Shown here: one piece after another, positions 52,493 to 60,908 of the stretch
Numbering within the stretch: position 1 is the stretch's first letter
Layout of the letters: every line of letters begins with the position of its first letter
From: Rubrobacter marinus
GTDB taxonomy: Bacteria > Actinomycetota > Rubrobacteria > Rubrobacterales > Rubrobacteraceae
Direction: 5' to 3'
Assembly: GCF_011492965.1 (NCBI RefSeq)
Contig: NZ_CP045121.1
Location: forward strand, 3,224,001 to 3,288,000
DNA length: 64,000 bases
The notes under the pieces: generated by a model
Seen by the model: only the letters and a program-made list of their open reading frames with translations
Databases searched by the model: none
Told to the model about the DNA's origin: nothing
Position numbers and translations under genes: made by a program

Positions 52493-53263
52493 ATGGGCAG
52501 GCTAGATGATCGCGTGGCGATCGTAACCGGTGCCGGCAGGGGCATCGGTGCGGCGGAGGCCATAAGGCTGGCGCAGGACGGGGCGAACGTGGCCGTCCTC
52601 GACCTCACGGAGGAGGCCGGCCGGGAGACGGTCGAGGCCATCGAGGCCGCGGGCTCGGAGGGGATCGCGATCGCCTGCGACGTCTCGAAGACGGAGCAGG
52701 TTCAGGCCGCGTTCTCCAAGGTCAAGGAGCGCTTCGGCCGGATCGACATCCTCATCAACAACGCGGGGCTCTTGAGGGACAACCTCTCGTTCAAGATGAC
52801 CGACGACGACTGGGACACCGTCCTCGACGTCCACCTCAAGGGCAGCTTCCTGTGCTCGCGCGAGGCCCAGAAGTACATGGTCGAGCAGGAGTACGGCAAG
52901 ATCATCATGACCTCCTCGATCGTGGCGCTCGGCAACAAGGGCCAGCTCAACTACTCGGCGGCGAAGGCCGGCTTGCAGGCGATGGCGCGCACGCTCGCGC
53001 TGGAGCTCGGCAGGTTCAACGTCAACGTCAACGCGGTCGCGCCGGGTTGGATCGAGACGGAGATGACCAAGGAGGCCGCCGAGCGCGTCGGGATGACGAT
53101 GGAGGAGATGAAGGAGCGCTTCGCCAAGAACATCCCCCTCAAGCGCTTCGGCCGCGTCGACGACATCGCCAACGTCGTCGCCTTCCTCGCCTCCGACGAG
53201 GCAGCCTATATCAGCGGCGAGACGATCTACGTCGCCGGCGGCCCCTCGAGCTCGGTGATCTAG
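52493..53263 (+). CDS. 3-oxoacyl-ACP/acetoacetyl-CoA reductase-like SDR
   Basis: A 256-residue SDR with TGAGRGIG (cofactor), INNAGLLRDNLSFKM, and the active-site Ser and Tyr-x-x-x-Lys in MTSSIVALGNKGQLNYSAAKAG. The NAGLLRDNL segment and ending GETIYVAGG resemble FabG-type reductases acting on 3-oxoacyl-CoA/ACP or 3-hydroxyacyl-CoA. VLDLT at the end of strand 2 (Asp after the second strand) favours NAD(H) over NADP(H). It has its own promoter and a strong downstream terminator, so it is a single-gene unit, possibly under the same control as the phaE1 operon. Confidence 0.86.
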   Translation: MGRLDDRVAIVTGAGRGIGAAEAIRLAQDGANVAVLDLTEEAGRETVEAIEAAGSEGIAIACDVSKTEQVQAAFSKVKERFGRIDILINNAGLLRDNLSFKMTDDDWDTVLDVHLKGSFLCSREAQKYMVEQEYGKIIMTSSIVALGNKGQLNYSAAKAGLQAMARTLALELGRFNVNVNAVAPGWIETEMTKEAAERVGMTMEEMKERFAKNIPLKRFGRVDDIANVVAFLASDEAAYISGETIYVAGGPSSSVI

Positions 53264-53303
53264 AACCCGAACTCATGGCCGGTCGGCTCCGGCCGATCGC
53301 CCC

Positions 53304-53344
53304 GGGAGAGGCGGCGCGGGTTTCGCACCCGCGCCGCCTCTCCC
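53304..53344 (+). terminator. Strong hairpin terminator after the SDR gene
   Basis: A perfect 17-bp stem (GGGAGAGGCGGCGCGGG and complement) with a 7-base loop, 40 bp after the stop and followed by TCTTTGT. It also separates the convergent hydrolase gene. Confidence 0.8.
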
Positions 53345-53449
53345 TCTTTGTATTCGAGGTACGCGTTCGCTGTCGTATATCCCTGCGTGGTACCGGCGGG
53401 GACCTGGCCAGGCTACGTGCGGTCCGGGAGACGCAGGACCCGGCGGTCC

Positions 53450-54233
53450 CTAGGCGCTGACGGCGCGCAGGAGTTGCGAGAGGAGGTCGCGGACGAGGTT
53501 CGGGGCTTCGATCTGCGGGCTGTGTCCGATGGGGCCGAGGTTGGCGTAGGCGCCCATGGGGAAGGCGCGGGCGGAGGCTTCCGCGGAGTGCGTGGAGACG
53601 AGGCTGTCGCGCCCCCCGGAGGCGACGAGGACGGGGTTCGCGTAGCGGTAGAGCCTCGCGCCCGCGTTCCAGCCCGAGAGGAGGCGGGCGTTGCCGGAGA
53701 AGTTGGCCGGGTGCATCCGGGCCGCCTCGTCCACGAGCGCCTCGAAGTACGGGGGACGCGCCCGCCGACGGTCTGCCGGAGCGCCGCGCGGAGGCCGCGG
53801 CGGTCGTGGCGGTAGCTCTCCAGGAAGGGTAGAGGTACTCCGGGGTGTAGAGGCCGGTGTGAGGGGCCGGGGCGAGGAGGAAGAGGGCCGGGAAGCGGTC
53901 CGGGTCGGAGAGGGCGAGCTCCGTTGCGACCGCCGCGCCGAAGGAGTGCCCGAGGAGGAGGGCCCGGTCCACGGCCAGATCGTCCAGAAAGTCTCCGAGG
54001 TTCCGGGCGTAGGATGGGATGGAGGGGCGGAAGGCGCCGTTCGCGTAGCTCGCGCCGAAGCCCGGCAGGTCGGGGGCGATCAGGCGCGCGCCGGGGACGG
54101 GCTCGGCGAGCATCTCGCTCCACCACAGCTTCCCGGCGAAGTTGCCGTGGATCAGCAGGACCGGGGCGGGCCCGTCCCCGGCCTCGAAGTAGCTCAGGCG
54201 ACCGTAGTCCTCGTCCGTTACGCGCAGGGCCAA
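53450..54233 (-). pseudogene. Alpha/beta-hydrolase, frame breaks
   Basis: TTG 54233 (GAGGGGATCG upstream) opens ALRVTDEDYGRLSYFEAGDGP, then the oxyanion LIHGNFAGKLWWSEML, LIAPDLPGFGASYANGAF and the nucleophile elbow LLLGHSFGAAVATELA (Ser). After GLYTPEYLYP the frame is lost near 53825, regained for ESYRHDRRGLRAALRQTVGGRVP and lost again near 53745; the true C-terminus (DEAARMHPANFSGNARLLSGW, then VASGGRDSLVSTHSAE with the acidic residue and GPIGHSPQIEAPN with the His) ends at 53450. All triad residues are present across frames, so the intact gene probably codes a ~260-aa esterase or epoxide-hydrolase-like enzyme. Confidence 0.75.
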
Positions 54234-54258
54234 TTCTTTACGATCCCCTCTACCGCTC

Positions 54259-55242
54259 TTACGGGTTGAGAACGAGCTTGCCGGTGGTCTTGCGGCCCTG
54301 GAGGTCTTCGTGGGCCTGCCGCGCCTCCGAGAGCCCGTAGCGGCCCCCTATGTTCAGCTTGACCTGGCCCGAGGAGATCCAGCCGAGCAGCTCCTTCATG
54401 CTCGGGCCGAAGAGCTCGGGGCGGCGCATGATCTGGGGCAGGTAGAACCCCGCGACGACGTGGTTCTTCTTCATGAGCGCGGCCGGGACGAGGCTCCCCC
54501 GGTCCCCGCTCGCCGCCCCGAAGACGACCATCCGCCCGAAGGCGTTGAGGCAGGAGAGGTTCTTCTGCGGGAAGTCCCCGCCGACCATCTCCATGATGAC
54601 GTCGGCCCCCTTGCCGTCCGTGGCCTCCTTGACCTTCTGGGGCCAGTCCTCCTCCGTGTAGTTGATGAGGACGTCGGCCCCGAGCTCGCGGGCGAGGTCG
54701 AGCTTCTCCTGCGTGCTCGCCGTGGCGATCACGGTCCCCGCGCCGAGGAGCTTCGCCATCTGGACGGCGAGGTAGCCGACGCCGCCGGCCGCCGCGTGGA
54801 CGAGCAGCGACTCGCCCTCCTGGAGCGCCCCGGAGGTCTTTATGACGTGGTAAGCCGTCATCCCCTGCAGAGGTATCGCCGCCGCCTCGTCGAAGCCCAT
54901 GCCTTCTGGGATGGGGATGAGGTTGCGGGCCGGGGCCACGGCGTACTCCGCGTAGCCGTCCGTCCCGAGGAGCGTGACCACGCGATCCCCCTCGGAGACG
55001 TCCTCCGCGCCCGAACCGAGCGCCGAGACGACGCCCGCGACCTCGGAGCCGGGGATGAACGGCAGCTCCTGGCGGACGACGTACTGGTTCTGGCGGCGCA
55101 TGGTGTCGGCGTAGTTCACGCCGGCGGACTTCACCTCGATCAGGACCTCGCCCTCGCCCGGCTTTGGCCGCTCGACCTCGGTGAGCTGCATAACGCTCGG
55201 GTCCCCGAACTCCTCGACCCGGATCGCCTTCATCTGAGGCAT
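54259..55242 (-). CDS. NADPH:quinone oxidoreductase, zinc-independent MDR family
   Basis: A 327-residue medium-chain dehydrogenase/reductase. It opens MKAIRVEEFGDPSVMQLTEVERPKPGEGEVLIEVKSAGVNYADTM, a quinone-oxidoreductase start in which the zinc ligands are absent (NYAD in place of Cys). The nucleotide-binding fold has VHAAAGGVGYLAVQMAKLLGAGTVIATAST, and PGSEVAGVV is typical. It reduces quinones or enones with NADPH. It begins upstream of the alpha/beta-hydrolase gene with a 25-bp gap, likely an operon. The 240-bp gap upstream to the immunity gene shows no gene. Confidence 0.9.
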   Translation of the reverse strand: MPQMKAIRVEEFGDPSVMQLTEVERPKPGEGEVLIEVKSAGVNYADTMRRQNQYVVRQELPFIPGSEVAGVVSALGSGAEDVSEGDRVVTLLGTDGYAEYAVAPARNLIPIPEGMGFDEAAAIPLQGMTAYHVIKTSGALQEGESLLVHAAAGGVGYLAVQMAKLLGAGTVIATASTQEKLDLARELGADVLINYTEEDWPQKVKEATDGKGADVIMEMVGGDFPQKNLSCLNAFGRMVVFGAASGDRGSLVPAALMKKNHVVAGFYLPQIMRRPELFGPSMKELLGWISSGQVKLNIGGRYGLSEARQAHEDLQGRKTTGKLVLNP

Positions 55243-55484
55243 GTCCCCTCCACTCTCTCCTCGTACGCCCGCGCGCGGGTCGCGACTCGCCGCGGCAAAC
55301 TATACCCCAGCCTGGAAACCTCGCCAGTAACCGCGCAACGCGGGGGGCACGGTCGAACCTGGCAGGGGTAGTGGGATCACAGGACCTCGCCGCTCAAGCA
55401 GGCTACGTAAGGGACGAGCATGCGACCATGAGACGGCCGCATGCTCGTGCCTATCCGGCGACCCCGATGCTCCGGGCAAGCCGG

Positions 55485-55997
55485 TCAGCAATCGAACACG
55501 GACCAGCACACCTCGTTGCGCAGCCTCTGGTCGTCCAGCACGAGTTCTCGGATCTCGCCGGGAAGCCGTGCCCGCTGCCACCGGCACTCCAGGCGACCGG
55601 CCTCCTCTTTCTCCCCTTCGGGAGCCGCCGCGCGTGCGGCCCTGATCGCGTAGGCCGCCGCACCCAACTCGTGAGCTGGAACGTGAGATACCACCACGGC
55701 TTGAGCCGCTGAACGAGCCACTAGCTTCGCAGCCCCCGACACATCCCTGGCCGCCGCGTTCGCGAAAGCGTCTCTGCGGGCCTGCGTCATCGTGATCTCA
55801 CCCCGCGCCCAGGCGCGCGCCAGTTCGATGGCGCGGCGCGGCCGGTCGTCGCCGGGTCGCTCCCGCTCGAAGAGGCGCAGAACGTGCTCGGCACAATCGG
55901 CCGCCCAGAACGCGAGGCGGTGATGATCGGCGTCCCGCAGGGTGCCGCCCCGACGCACGGTCACGAGCCGAAGGTTCCGCTGCTTACCGAAAATCAT
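55485..55997 (-). CDS. Putative Imm-5-like immunity protein
   Basis: A 170-residue helical protein resembling the putative immunity protein family with LRDADHHRLAFWAADCAEHVLRLFE near the start, then RPRRAIELARAWARGEITMTQARRDAFANAAARD and YAIRAARAAA. Most proteins in this family are annotated as immunity to polymorphic toxins, but many occur alone in actinobacteria and streptomycete genomes, as here: no toxin gene is next to it. Function is uncertain. The ATG is at 55997; no strong ribosome site is seen. Confidence 0.68.
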   Translation of the reverse strand: MIFGKQRNLRLVTVRRGGTLRDADHHRLAFWAADCAEHVLRLFERERPGDDRPRRAIELARAWARGEITMTQARRDAFANAAARDVSGAAKLVARSAAQAVVVSHVPAHELGAAAYAIRAARAAAPEGEKEEAGRLECRWQRARLPGEIRELVLDDQRLRNEVCWSVFDC

Positions 55998-56156
55998 TCA
56001 TCTGCTCCGCTATCGGGTCGTATGGGCGTGCGTTCTTCCTCCGGCCGGTCGAGGGTGTAGCGGGCATGAGCGTCCCTCCTTGTCCTTGACCACAACCCCA
56101 CCAATCTTATCTTTGTACCTCCCGTGCTAGATCCGACGGTATTGTGGCCGGATACT

Positions 56157-56336
56157 TTGTGCGTCGGCCAGCTCGCGCGGCGGCTAGGGGGCGTCCCGGC
56201 GACCCTGCGCGAGCGGGAGAGGGCCGGCGTGCTCGACCCCCGGTGAGACCCGGAAGCCGGCTATCGCGTCTACTCCCCTCACGGACGTCCGGGACGCGCG
56301 CCCGGCGACCCAGATAAAGCAGGTCAAGCACGTTAA
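56157..56336 (+). pseudogene. MerR-family regulator relic
   Basis: The reading VGQLARRLGGVPATLRERERAGVLDPR, then an in-frame TGA, then DPEAGYRVYSPHG, matches the N-terminal winged helix of MerR regulators (xxLARRLGVSPATLRxWERAGLLxP ... xxGYRVYSxxD). The stop falls between the helix-turn-helix and the wing, and the downstream part is lost after ~56336, leaving 59 codons. It is a decayed fragment. The rest of 55998-56408 holds no gene. Confidence 0.6.
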
Positions 56337-56408
56337 AGGGGTGGAGCTGCTGTGGAACCGGCCCTCGGCGGGTAGACGGGCTCGCTCCGCAGAGAGCCCG
56401 TGGCCTTC

Positions 56409-57971
56409 TCAGCCCGTGACGCGCTCCGTTTCGGCGTCGGCCGTCCCTTTCACGAGCTCGCGCTTGAGGATCTTGCCGGTCGCGGTCTTCGGGAGCTCGT
56501 CGACGAAGGTGACGCGGCGGGGGTACTTGTAGGCGGCGACGCGCTCCCTGGCGAAGGCGACGATCTCCTCCGCGGTCGTGCTCTCGCCCTCCTTCATGGC
56601 GACGACGGCGGCCACCTCCTCGCCGAGCTCCTCGTGCGGGACGCCTATGACGGCGACCTCGGCGACGCCAGGGTGCTCGTAGAGCGCCTCCTCGACCTCG
56701 CGCGGGTAGACGTTGTAGCCGCCGCGGATGATCATGTCCTTCACGCGGTCGACGATGTAGAAGTAGCCGTCCTCGTCCATCGTCGCGATGTCCCCGGTGT
56801 GGAACCAGCCGTTCTTTATGGCTTCGGCGGTGGCCTCGGGCCTGTTCAGGTAGCCCTTCATGACGTGGTGGCCGCGCAGGGCGAGCTCGCCGCGCTCGCC
56901 GGGGGGCACCTCCCGGTCGTCCCCGTCGACGACCTTCGCCTCGGTGCCCCAGATCGGCAGCCCTACGGAGCCGACCTTGCGCTCCTCGACCGAGCGGTTG
57001 AAGGTCGCGGTCGGGCTCGTCTCCGAGAGGCCGTAGCCCTCCAGGATCACGATCCCGAACCGCTCCTCGACGGCCTTCATCACCTCGACCGGCATCGAGG
57101 CCCCGCCGGAGACGCCCACCCTTAACGACGAGATATCGTAATCGTCGAGATCGGGGTGGCGGAGGAGGTACTGGTACATCGTCGGGACGCCGCTGAAGAC
57201 CGTCACGCCCGCGCCCTCTATGGTCTTCAGGGCCGCCTCGGGCTCGAAGCGCGGCACGAGGGCCATGGTGCCGCCCCGGTAGATCGTGGCGTTCATCACG
57301 CAGGTCTGGCCGAAGATGTGGAAGAGCGGCAACACCGCGATGGTGACGTCGTCCTCGTCCATCGCGAGCAGCTTGTCCGCGTTGCACATCGCGTTCATGA
57401 ACATGTTGGCGTGCGTCAGCTCGGCGCCCTTGGGGCGGCCGGTCGTGCCGCTCGTGTAGATCACGACCGCCGTGTCGTCCGGCATGGTCTGGTACGTGTC
57501 GAACTCGGGCGCGTGCTCCCTGAGGAGAGCCCCGAAGCCCTTCTCGTCCCCGCTCGCCCCGGAGCCGTCCGGCGACTCGACGACCACGAGGCTCTCGCAG
57601 GTCCCGCCGGAGCCCTCGAGGCCCGCCCTCGCCTCCCCCAGGAAGCCCTCCCAGGCGACGAGGACCTTCGCGTCGGAGTCGTCGAGGTGGTAGGCGATCT
57701 CCGCCCCCCGGAGGAGCACGTTCAGCGGCACCACCGAGGCCCCCGTGCTCAGGATGCCGTAGTACGCGACGACGAACTGCGGCACGTTCGGGACGAGAAG
57801 GGCGACCTTGTCCCCGGGCCCCACGCCCATCGACGACAGCGCCCCCGCGAAGCTCTTGGCCGCGTCCCGCAGGGCCGAGTAGGTCATCTCGCGTTCCCCG
57901 ATGACCAGCGCGGTCTTCTCCGGCCGCGTCTTCGCGCTCTCCTCCAGCAGCACAGCAAGGTTCAGCGTCAT
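56409..57971 (-). CDS. Long-chain/medium-chain acyl-CoA ligase (AMP-binding)
   Basis: A 520-residue ANL-superfamily enzyme with P-loop YTSGTTGRPKGAELTH, A5-like EGYGLSETSPTATFN, HTGDIATMDEDGYFYIVDRVKDMI and the catalytic Lys in KTATGKILKREL. It activates a fatty or aromatic acid to acyl-CoA. The ATG at 57971 is preceded by GGGAGGAG; longer readings upstream are antisense to the cupin gene. It is a second such ligase in the window (the other at 28.0 kb, ~50% smaller similarity by eye in the N-terminal domain). It is divergent from the cupin gene across ~90 bp. Confidence 0.9.
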   Translation of the reverse strand: MTLNLAVLLEESAKTRPEKTALVIGEREMTYSALRDAAKSFAGALSSMGVGPGDKVALLVPNVPQFVVAYYGILSTGASVVPLNVLLRGAEIAYHLDDSDAKVLVAWEGFLGEARAGLEGSGGTCESLVVVESPDGSGASGDEKGFGALLREHAPEFDTYQTMPDDTAVVIYTSGTTGRPKGAELTHANMFMNAMCNADKLLAMDEDDVTIAVLPLFHIFGQTCVMNATIYRGGTMALVPRFEPEAALKTIEGAGVTVFSGVPTMYQYLLRHPDLDDYDISSLRVGVSGGASMPVEVMKAVEERFGIVILEGYGLSETSPTATFNRSVEERKVGSVGLPIWGTEAKVVDGDDREVPPGERGELALRGHHVMKGYLNRPEATAEAIKNGWFHTGDIATMDEDGYFYIVDRVKDMIIRGGYNVYPREVEEALYEHPGVAEVAVIGVPHEELGEEVAAVVAMKEGESTTAEEIVAFARERVAAYKYPRRVTFVDELPKTATGKILKRELVKGTADAETERVTG

Positions 57972-58060
57972 GCTTCTCCTCCCGCCTTTTTCCCTGAAGG
58001 GATTATAACGGCGCTTTCTATATACTCGTGCGGCGGGAGAGACAGGGGAGGAGAGGCCGC

Positions 58061-58402
58061 ATGGAAGAGCCGCGCAAGGTGCCGTTCGGCGAGATCGAGT
58101 GGGCGGACGACGCGCCGGGCATCCGGGCGCGGGAGGCCGAGGTGGACGAAGCCCGCTGGGCGATCGTCGAGTACGGGGAGGGCGCCGGCCGCGACGAGTG
58201 GTGCGAGGAAGGACACCGCGGCTTCGTGCTCTCGGGCGGGATCGAGTACGAGTTCGACGACGGCCGCCCGCCCTTGAGGGCCGCCGAGGGCGAAGCTTTC
58301 CTGCTCCCGCCGGCCCCCTTGGGCGGCGGCGCCCACCGGGGCCGCAACCTCGCACGGGGGGCGACCCGGCTCTTCCTCATCGACGACCCGCTGGAGGGCT
58401 AG
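58061..58402 (+). CDS. Small cupin-like protein
   Basis: A 113-residue protein starting MEEPRKVPFGEIEW with a GGGAGGAGAGG site. Segments WCEEGHRGFVLSGGIEYEFDDG and GEAFLLPPAPLGGGAHRGR suit a single small beta-barrel (cupin), and a possible metal-binding His is in EEGHRG. It overlaps no other gene and lies 5 bp before the CoA transferase gene, so the two form an operon. Role unknown; small cupins of this type often bind or degrade small ligands. Confidence 0.7.
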   Translation: MEEPRKVPFGEIEWADDAPGIRAREAEVDEARWAIVEYGEGAGRDEWCEEGHRGFVLSGGIEYEFDDGRPPLRAAEGEAFLLPPAPLGGGAHRGRNLARGATRLFLIDDPLEG

Positions 58403-58406
58403 GGCG

Positions 58407-59561
58407 ATGCTGCCGCTGGAGGGCGTGCGGGTCCTGGACCTCTCGCGGGTGCTGGCCGGGCCGTACGCGACGATGGTCCTCGGGGACCTCGGGGCGGACG
58501 TCCTGAAGGTCGAGCACCCCGGGCGCGGCGACGACACCCGCCACTGGGGTCCGCCCTTCGCCGGGAAGGGCGAGAAGCGCGAGTCGGCCTACTTCCTCTC
58601 CATCAACCGCAACAAGCGCTCGATCGCGGCGGACCTCAAGACGCCGGAGGGGCTGGAGGGGGTGAAGGGGCTCGCGGCAGGGGCGGACGTCGTGATCGAA
58701 AACATGCGAAGGGGCGCCCTCTCGAAGCTGGGCCTGGGCTACGAGGTCCTCAAGGAGCTCAACCCGGGGGTCGTCTACTGCTCCATCACCGGCTTCGGTC
58801 CCGGCCCGGACGAGACCCGGCCCGGCTACGACTTCCTCGTGCAGGCTCGCGGCGGGATCATGGGCATCACCGGCTTCCCGGACGGCGACCCGGTAAAGGT
58901 CGGCGTCGCGATCGCGGATATGGTCTGCGGCCTGCACGCCTCGACCGCGATCCTGGCGGCCCTGCACAGGCGTTCGGAGACGGGCGAGGGCACCCGCATC
59001 GAGGTCCCGCTCTTCGAGACGCAGCTCGGCTGGCTCGCCAACCGAGCCCAGGAGTTTCTCGTCTCCGGCGAGGACAAGGGCCGCATGGGCAACGCCCACC
59101 CCTCCATCGTCCCCTACCAGACCTTTGGAGCCTCGGACAAACCTATAGCCGTCGCCGTCGGCAACGACGCCCAGTTCGCCAACCTCTGCCGGGCCCTCGG
59201 CCGGGAGGACCTGGCAGGGGACGAACGCTACGCCACCAACCCCGACCGCGTCGCGAACCGCGAAGAGCTCGTGGCGGCGTTGCAGGAGGAGTTCTCGAAG
59301 AAGCCGGCCGACGAGTGGGTCGAGGAGGTCCGGGGGGCCGGCGTGCCGTGCGGGCCCGTCAACTCTCTGGCAGACGTCTTCTCGGACGAGCACGTGCTGG
59401 CCTCAGGCATGCTGCAGGACGTCGAACACCCGACGGCCGGGGCGTTGAAGATGCTCGCCTCACCGATCCTCGTGGACGGCGAGCGGCTCCCGATCAGGCG
59501 TCCCCCGCCCACCCTCGGCCAGCACACGCACGAGACGGAGGGCTGGACGCCCGGAGGCTGA
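58407..59561 (+). CDS. CaiB/BaiF CoA-transferase family protein
   Basis: A 384-residue family III CoA transferase. It begins LPLEGVRVLDLSRVLAGPYATMVLGDLGADVLKVEHPGRGDDTRHWGPPF, the family N-terminus, and has INRNKRSIAADLKTPEG and the catalytic Asp region GYDFLVQARGGIMGITG. It moves CoA between a donor acyl-CoA and a carboxylic acid. It is second in a two-gene operon with the cupin protein. The convergent neighbour is a butanediol dehydrogenase. Together with the ligases it adds routes for making acyl-CoA. Confidence 0.9.
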   Translation: MLPLEGVRVLDLSRVLAGPYATMVLGDLGADVLKVEHPGRGDDTRHWGPPFAGKGEKRESAYFLSINRNKRSIAADLKTPEGLEGVKGLAAGADVVIENMRRGALSKLGLGYEVLKELNPGVVYCSITGFGPGPDETRPGYDFLVQARGGIMGITGFPDGDPVKVGVAIADMVCGLHASTAILAALHRRSETGEGTRIEVPLFETQLGWLANRAQEFLVSGEDKGRMGNAHPSIVPYQTFGASDKPIAVAVGNDAQFANLCRALGREDLAGDERYATNPDRVANREELVAALQEEFSKKPADEWVEEVRGAGVPCGPVNSLADVFSDEHVLASGMLQDVEHPTAGALKMLASPILVDGERLPIRRPPPTLGQHTHETEGWTPGG

Positions 59562-59591
59562 GGGCTCCGGGCGTCCGGGTTCTCGGCGCCG

Positions 59592-60659
59592 TTACTCCGA
59601 GGAGTGGACGAGGATCTTTACGTGGCGGTCCTTGTGGTCCACGAGCTCCTCGAAGCCGCCCTCGACGACGTTGGAGAGGGGGATGCGTTCGGTGATGATC
59701 CCCTCGGTCTCGATGCTGCCGTTCTTGAGCATGTCGATGGTGTCGGCGAAGTCCTGCGGGGTGTAGCAGATGATGCCGCCGACGTTCAGCTCGCTTAGGA
59801 CGATGTCGTTCGGGTTGATCTGGACGGGGCCTTCCCAGATGGAGACGATCGTGACGTGCCCGCCCTTGCGCGTGGCGTGGAGCGCGGTCTGGAGCGTCTG
59901 CTGGATGCCGGCGCAGTCGAACGAGTGCTCCGCCCCCTCGCCGTCCGTCATCTCGCGGACCCTCTCGACGACGTCCTCCTCAGTGGGGTCGATGACCGCG
60001 TCGGCCCCTATCTCCAGGGCCTTCGACTTCCGGGCCTCGGAGACCTCGGCGACCAGGATCCGGCCGGCCCCCAGAGCCTTCAAGCACTGCACGGTGACGG
60101 CGCCTATGGGACCGACCCCGAAGACGACGGCGCTCTGTCCCTCCTTAAAGCCCGCCCGGCGCACGGCGCGCAGGCCGACGGCGATGGGCTCGACGAGCGC
60201 GCCCTGCTCGGTCGTGAGGCCCTCGGGGAGCTTGTGGATCATGTACGAGGGCACCACGGCGTACTCGGACATGCCGCCGCCCCCGCCCATGAGGCCGTAG
60301 AAGCCGAGCTTCTCGCAGAGGTTGGTGGCGCCCCTCCGGCACGCCGCGCACTCGCCGCAGCGGAAGACAGGCTCTATCGCCACCTTGTCGCCCTGGCTCA
60401 CCCCGTCCGAGCCGTCCCCCACGTCGACGACCTCTCCCGCGAACTCGTGCCCCAGGGTGAGGGGCAGCGTCTCGCCGGTGATGGGGTGCGGGCTGCCCTC
60501 GGGGGGGACGAAGATCGGTCCGGCAAGGTACTCGTGCAGGTCGGTGCCGCAGATGCCGCACCAGTCGACCTTCACCTTGACGTTGCCGGGACGGATCTCC
60601 GGCTCCCGGACGTCCTCAAGCCTGATGTCGCGCTGACCGTAAAACACCGCTGCCTTCAT
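59592..60659 (-). CDS. Zinc-dependent 2,3-butanediol dehydrogenase
   Basis: A 355-residue MDR alcohol dehydrogenase. The catalytic zinc site is in WCGICGTDLHEY and GHEFAGEV; the structural zinc Cys set is CGECAACRRGATNLC. The GPIFVPPEGSPHPITGETLPLTLGHEF insertion is typical of (R,R)-butanediol dehydrogenases. It oxidises 2,3-butanediol to acetoin with NAD. The cofactor fold is VVFGVGPIGAVTVQCLKALGAG. The acetoin-reductase-like SDR at the right end of the window may act on the same C4 diols. The ATG is at 60659 with an AAAGGAG site. Confidence 0.88.
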   Translation of the reverse strand: MKAAVFYGQRDIRLEDVREPEIRPGNVKVKVDWCGICGTDLHEYLAGPIFVPPEGSPHPITGETLPLTLGHEFAGEVVDVGDGSDGVSQGDKVAIEPVFRCGECAACRRGATNLCEKLGFYGLMGGGGGMSEYAVVPSYMIHKLPEGLTTEQGALVEPIAVGLRAVRRAGFKEGQSAVVFGVGPIGAVTVQCLKALGAGRILVAEVSEARKSKALEIGADAVIDPTEEDVVERVREMTDGEGAEHSFDCAGIQQTLQTALHATRKGGHVTIVSIWEGPVQINPNDIVLSELNVGGIICYTPQDFADTIDMLKNGSIETEGIITERIPLSNVVEGGFEELVDHKDRHVKILVHSSE

Positions 60660-60788
60660 CCGGCACTCCTTTCCTGAACGGCCCCGACGCTCGTAACTAA
60701 ATTAACTATACAGAAGTCTCCATCAGACGCGAGCGTGGCGGCGCGACCATGACGCCGAGCCGCCCCGGCCCGGCCCGGGAAAAGTTTG

Positions 60789-60822
60789 CGGGGCCGGGCA
60801 GCGTACGCTGCCCGGCCCCGCG
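60789..60822 (-). terminator. Hairpin terminator after the monooxygenase gene
   Basis: A perfect 17-bp inverted repeat (GCGGGGCCGGGCAGCGT and complement) with no extra loop bases, so a 4-base loop forms. On the minus strand it is followed by AAACTTTTCC. It lies 86 bp beyond the monooxygenase stop. Confidence 0.72.
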
Positions 60823-60908
60823 ATCTTGCCCACTTCACGAGGCCGAAGCACCCGATGACGACCGGTTCGTGCCGGCCGTGGAGCTTGCGGGAGAGGAAGG
60901 GTTCTAGG

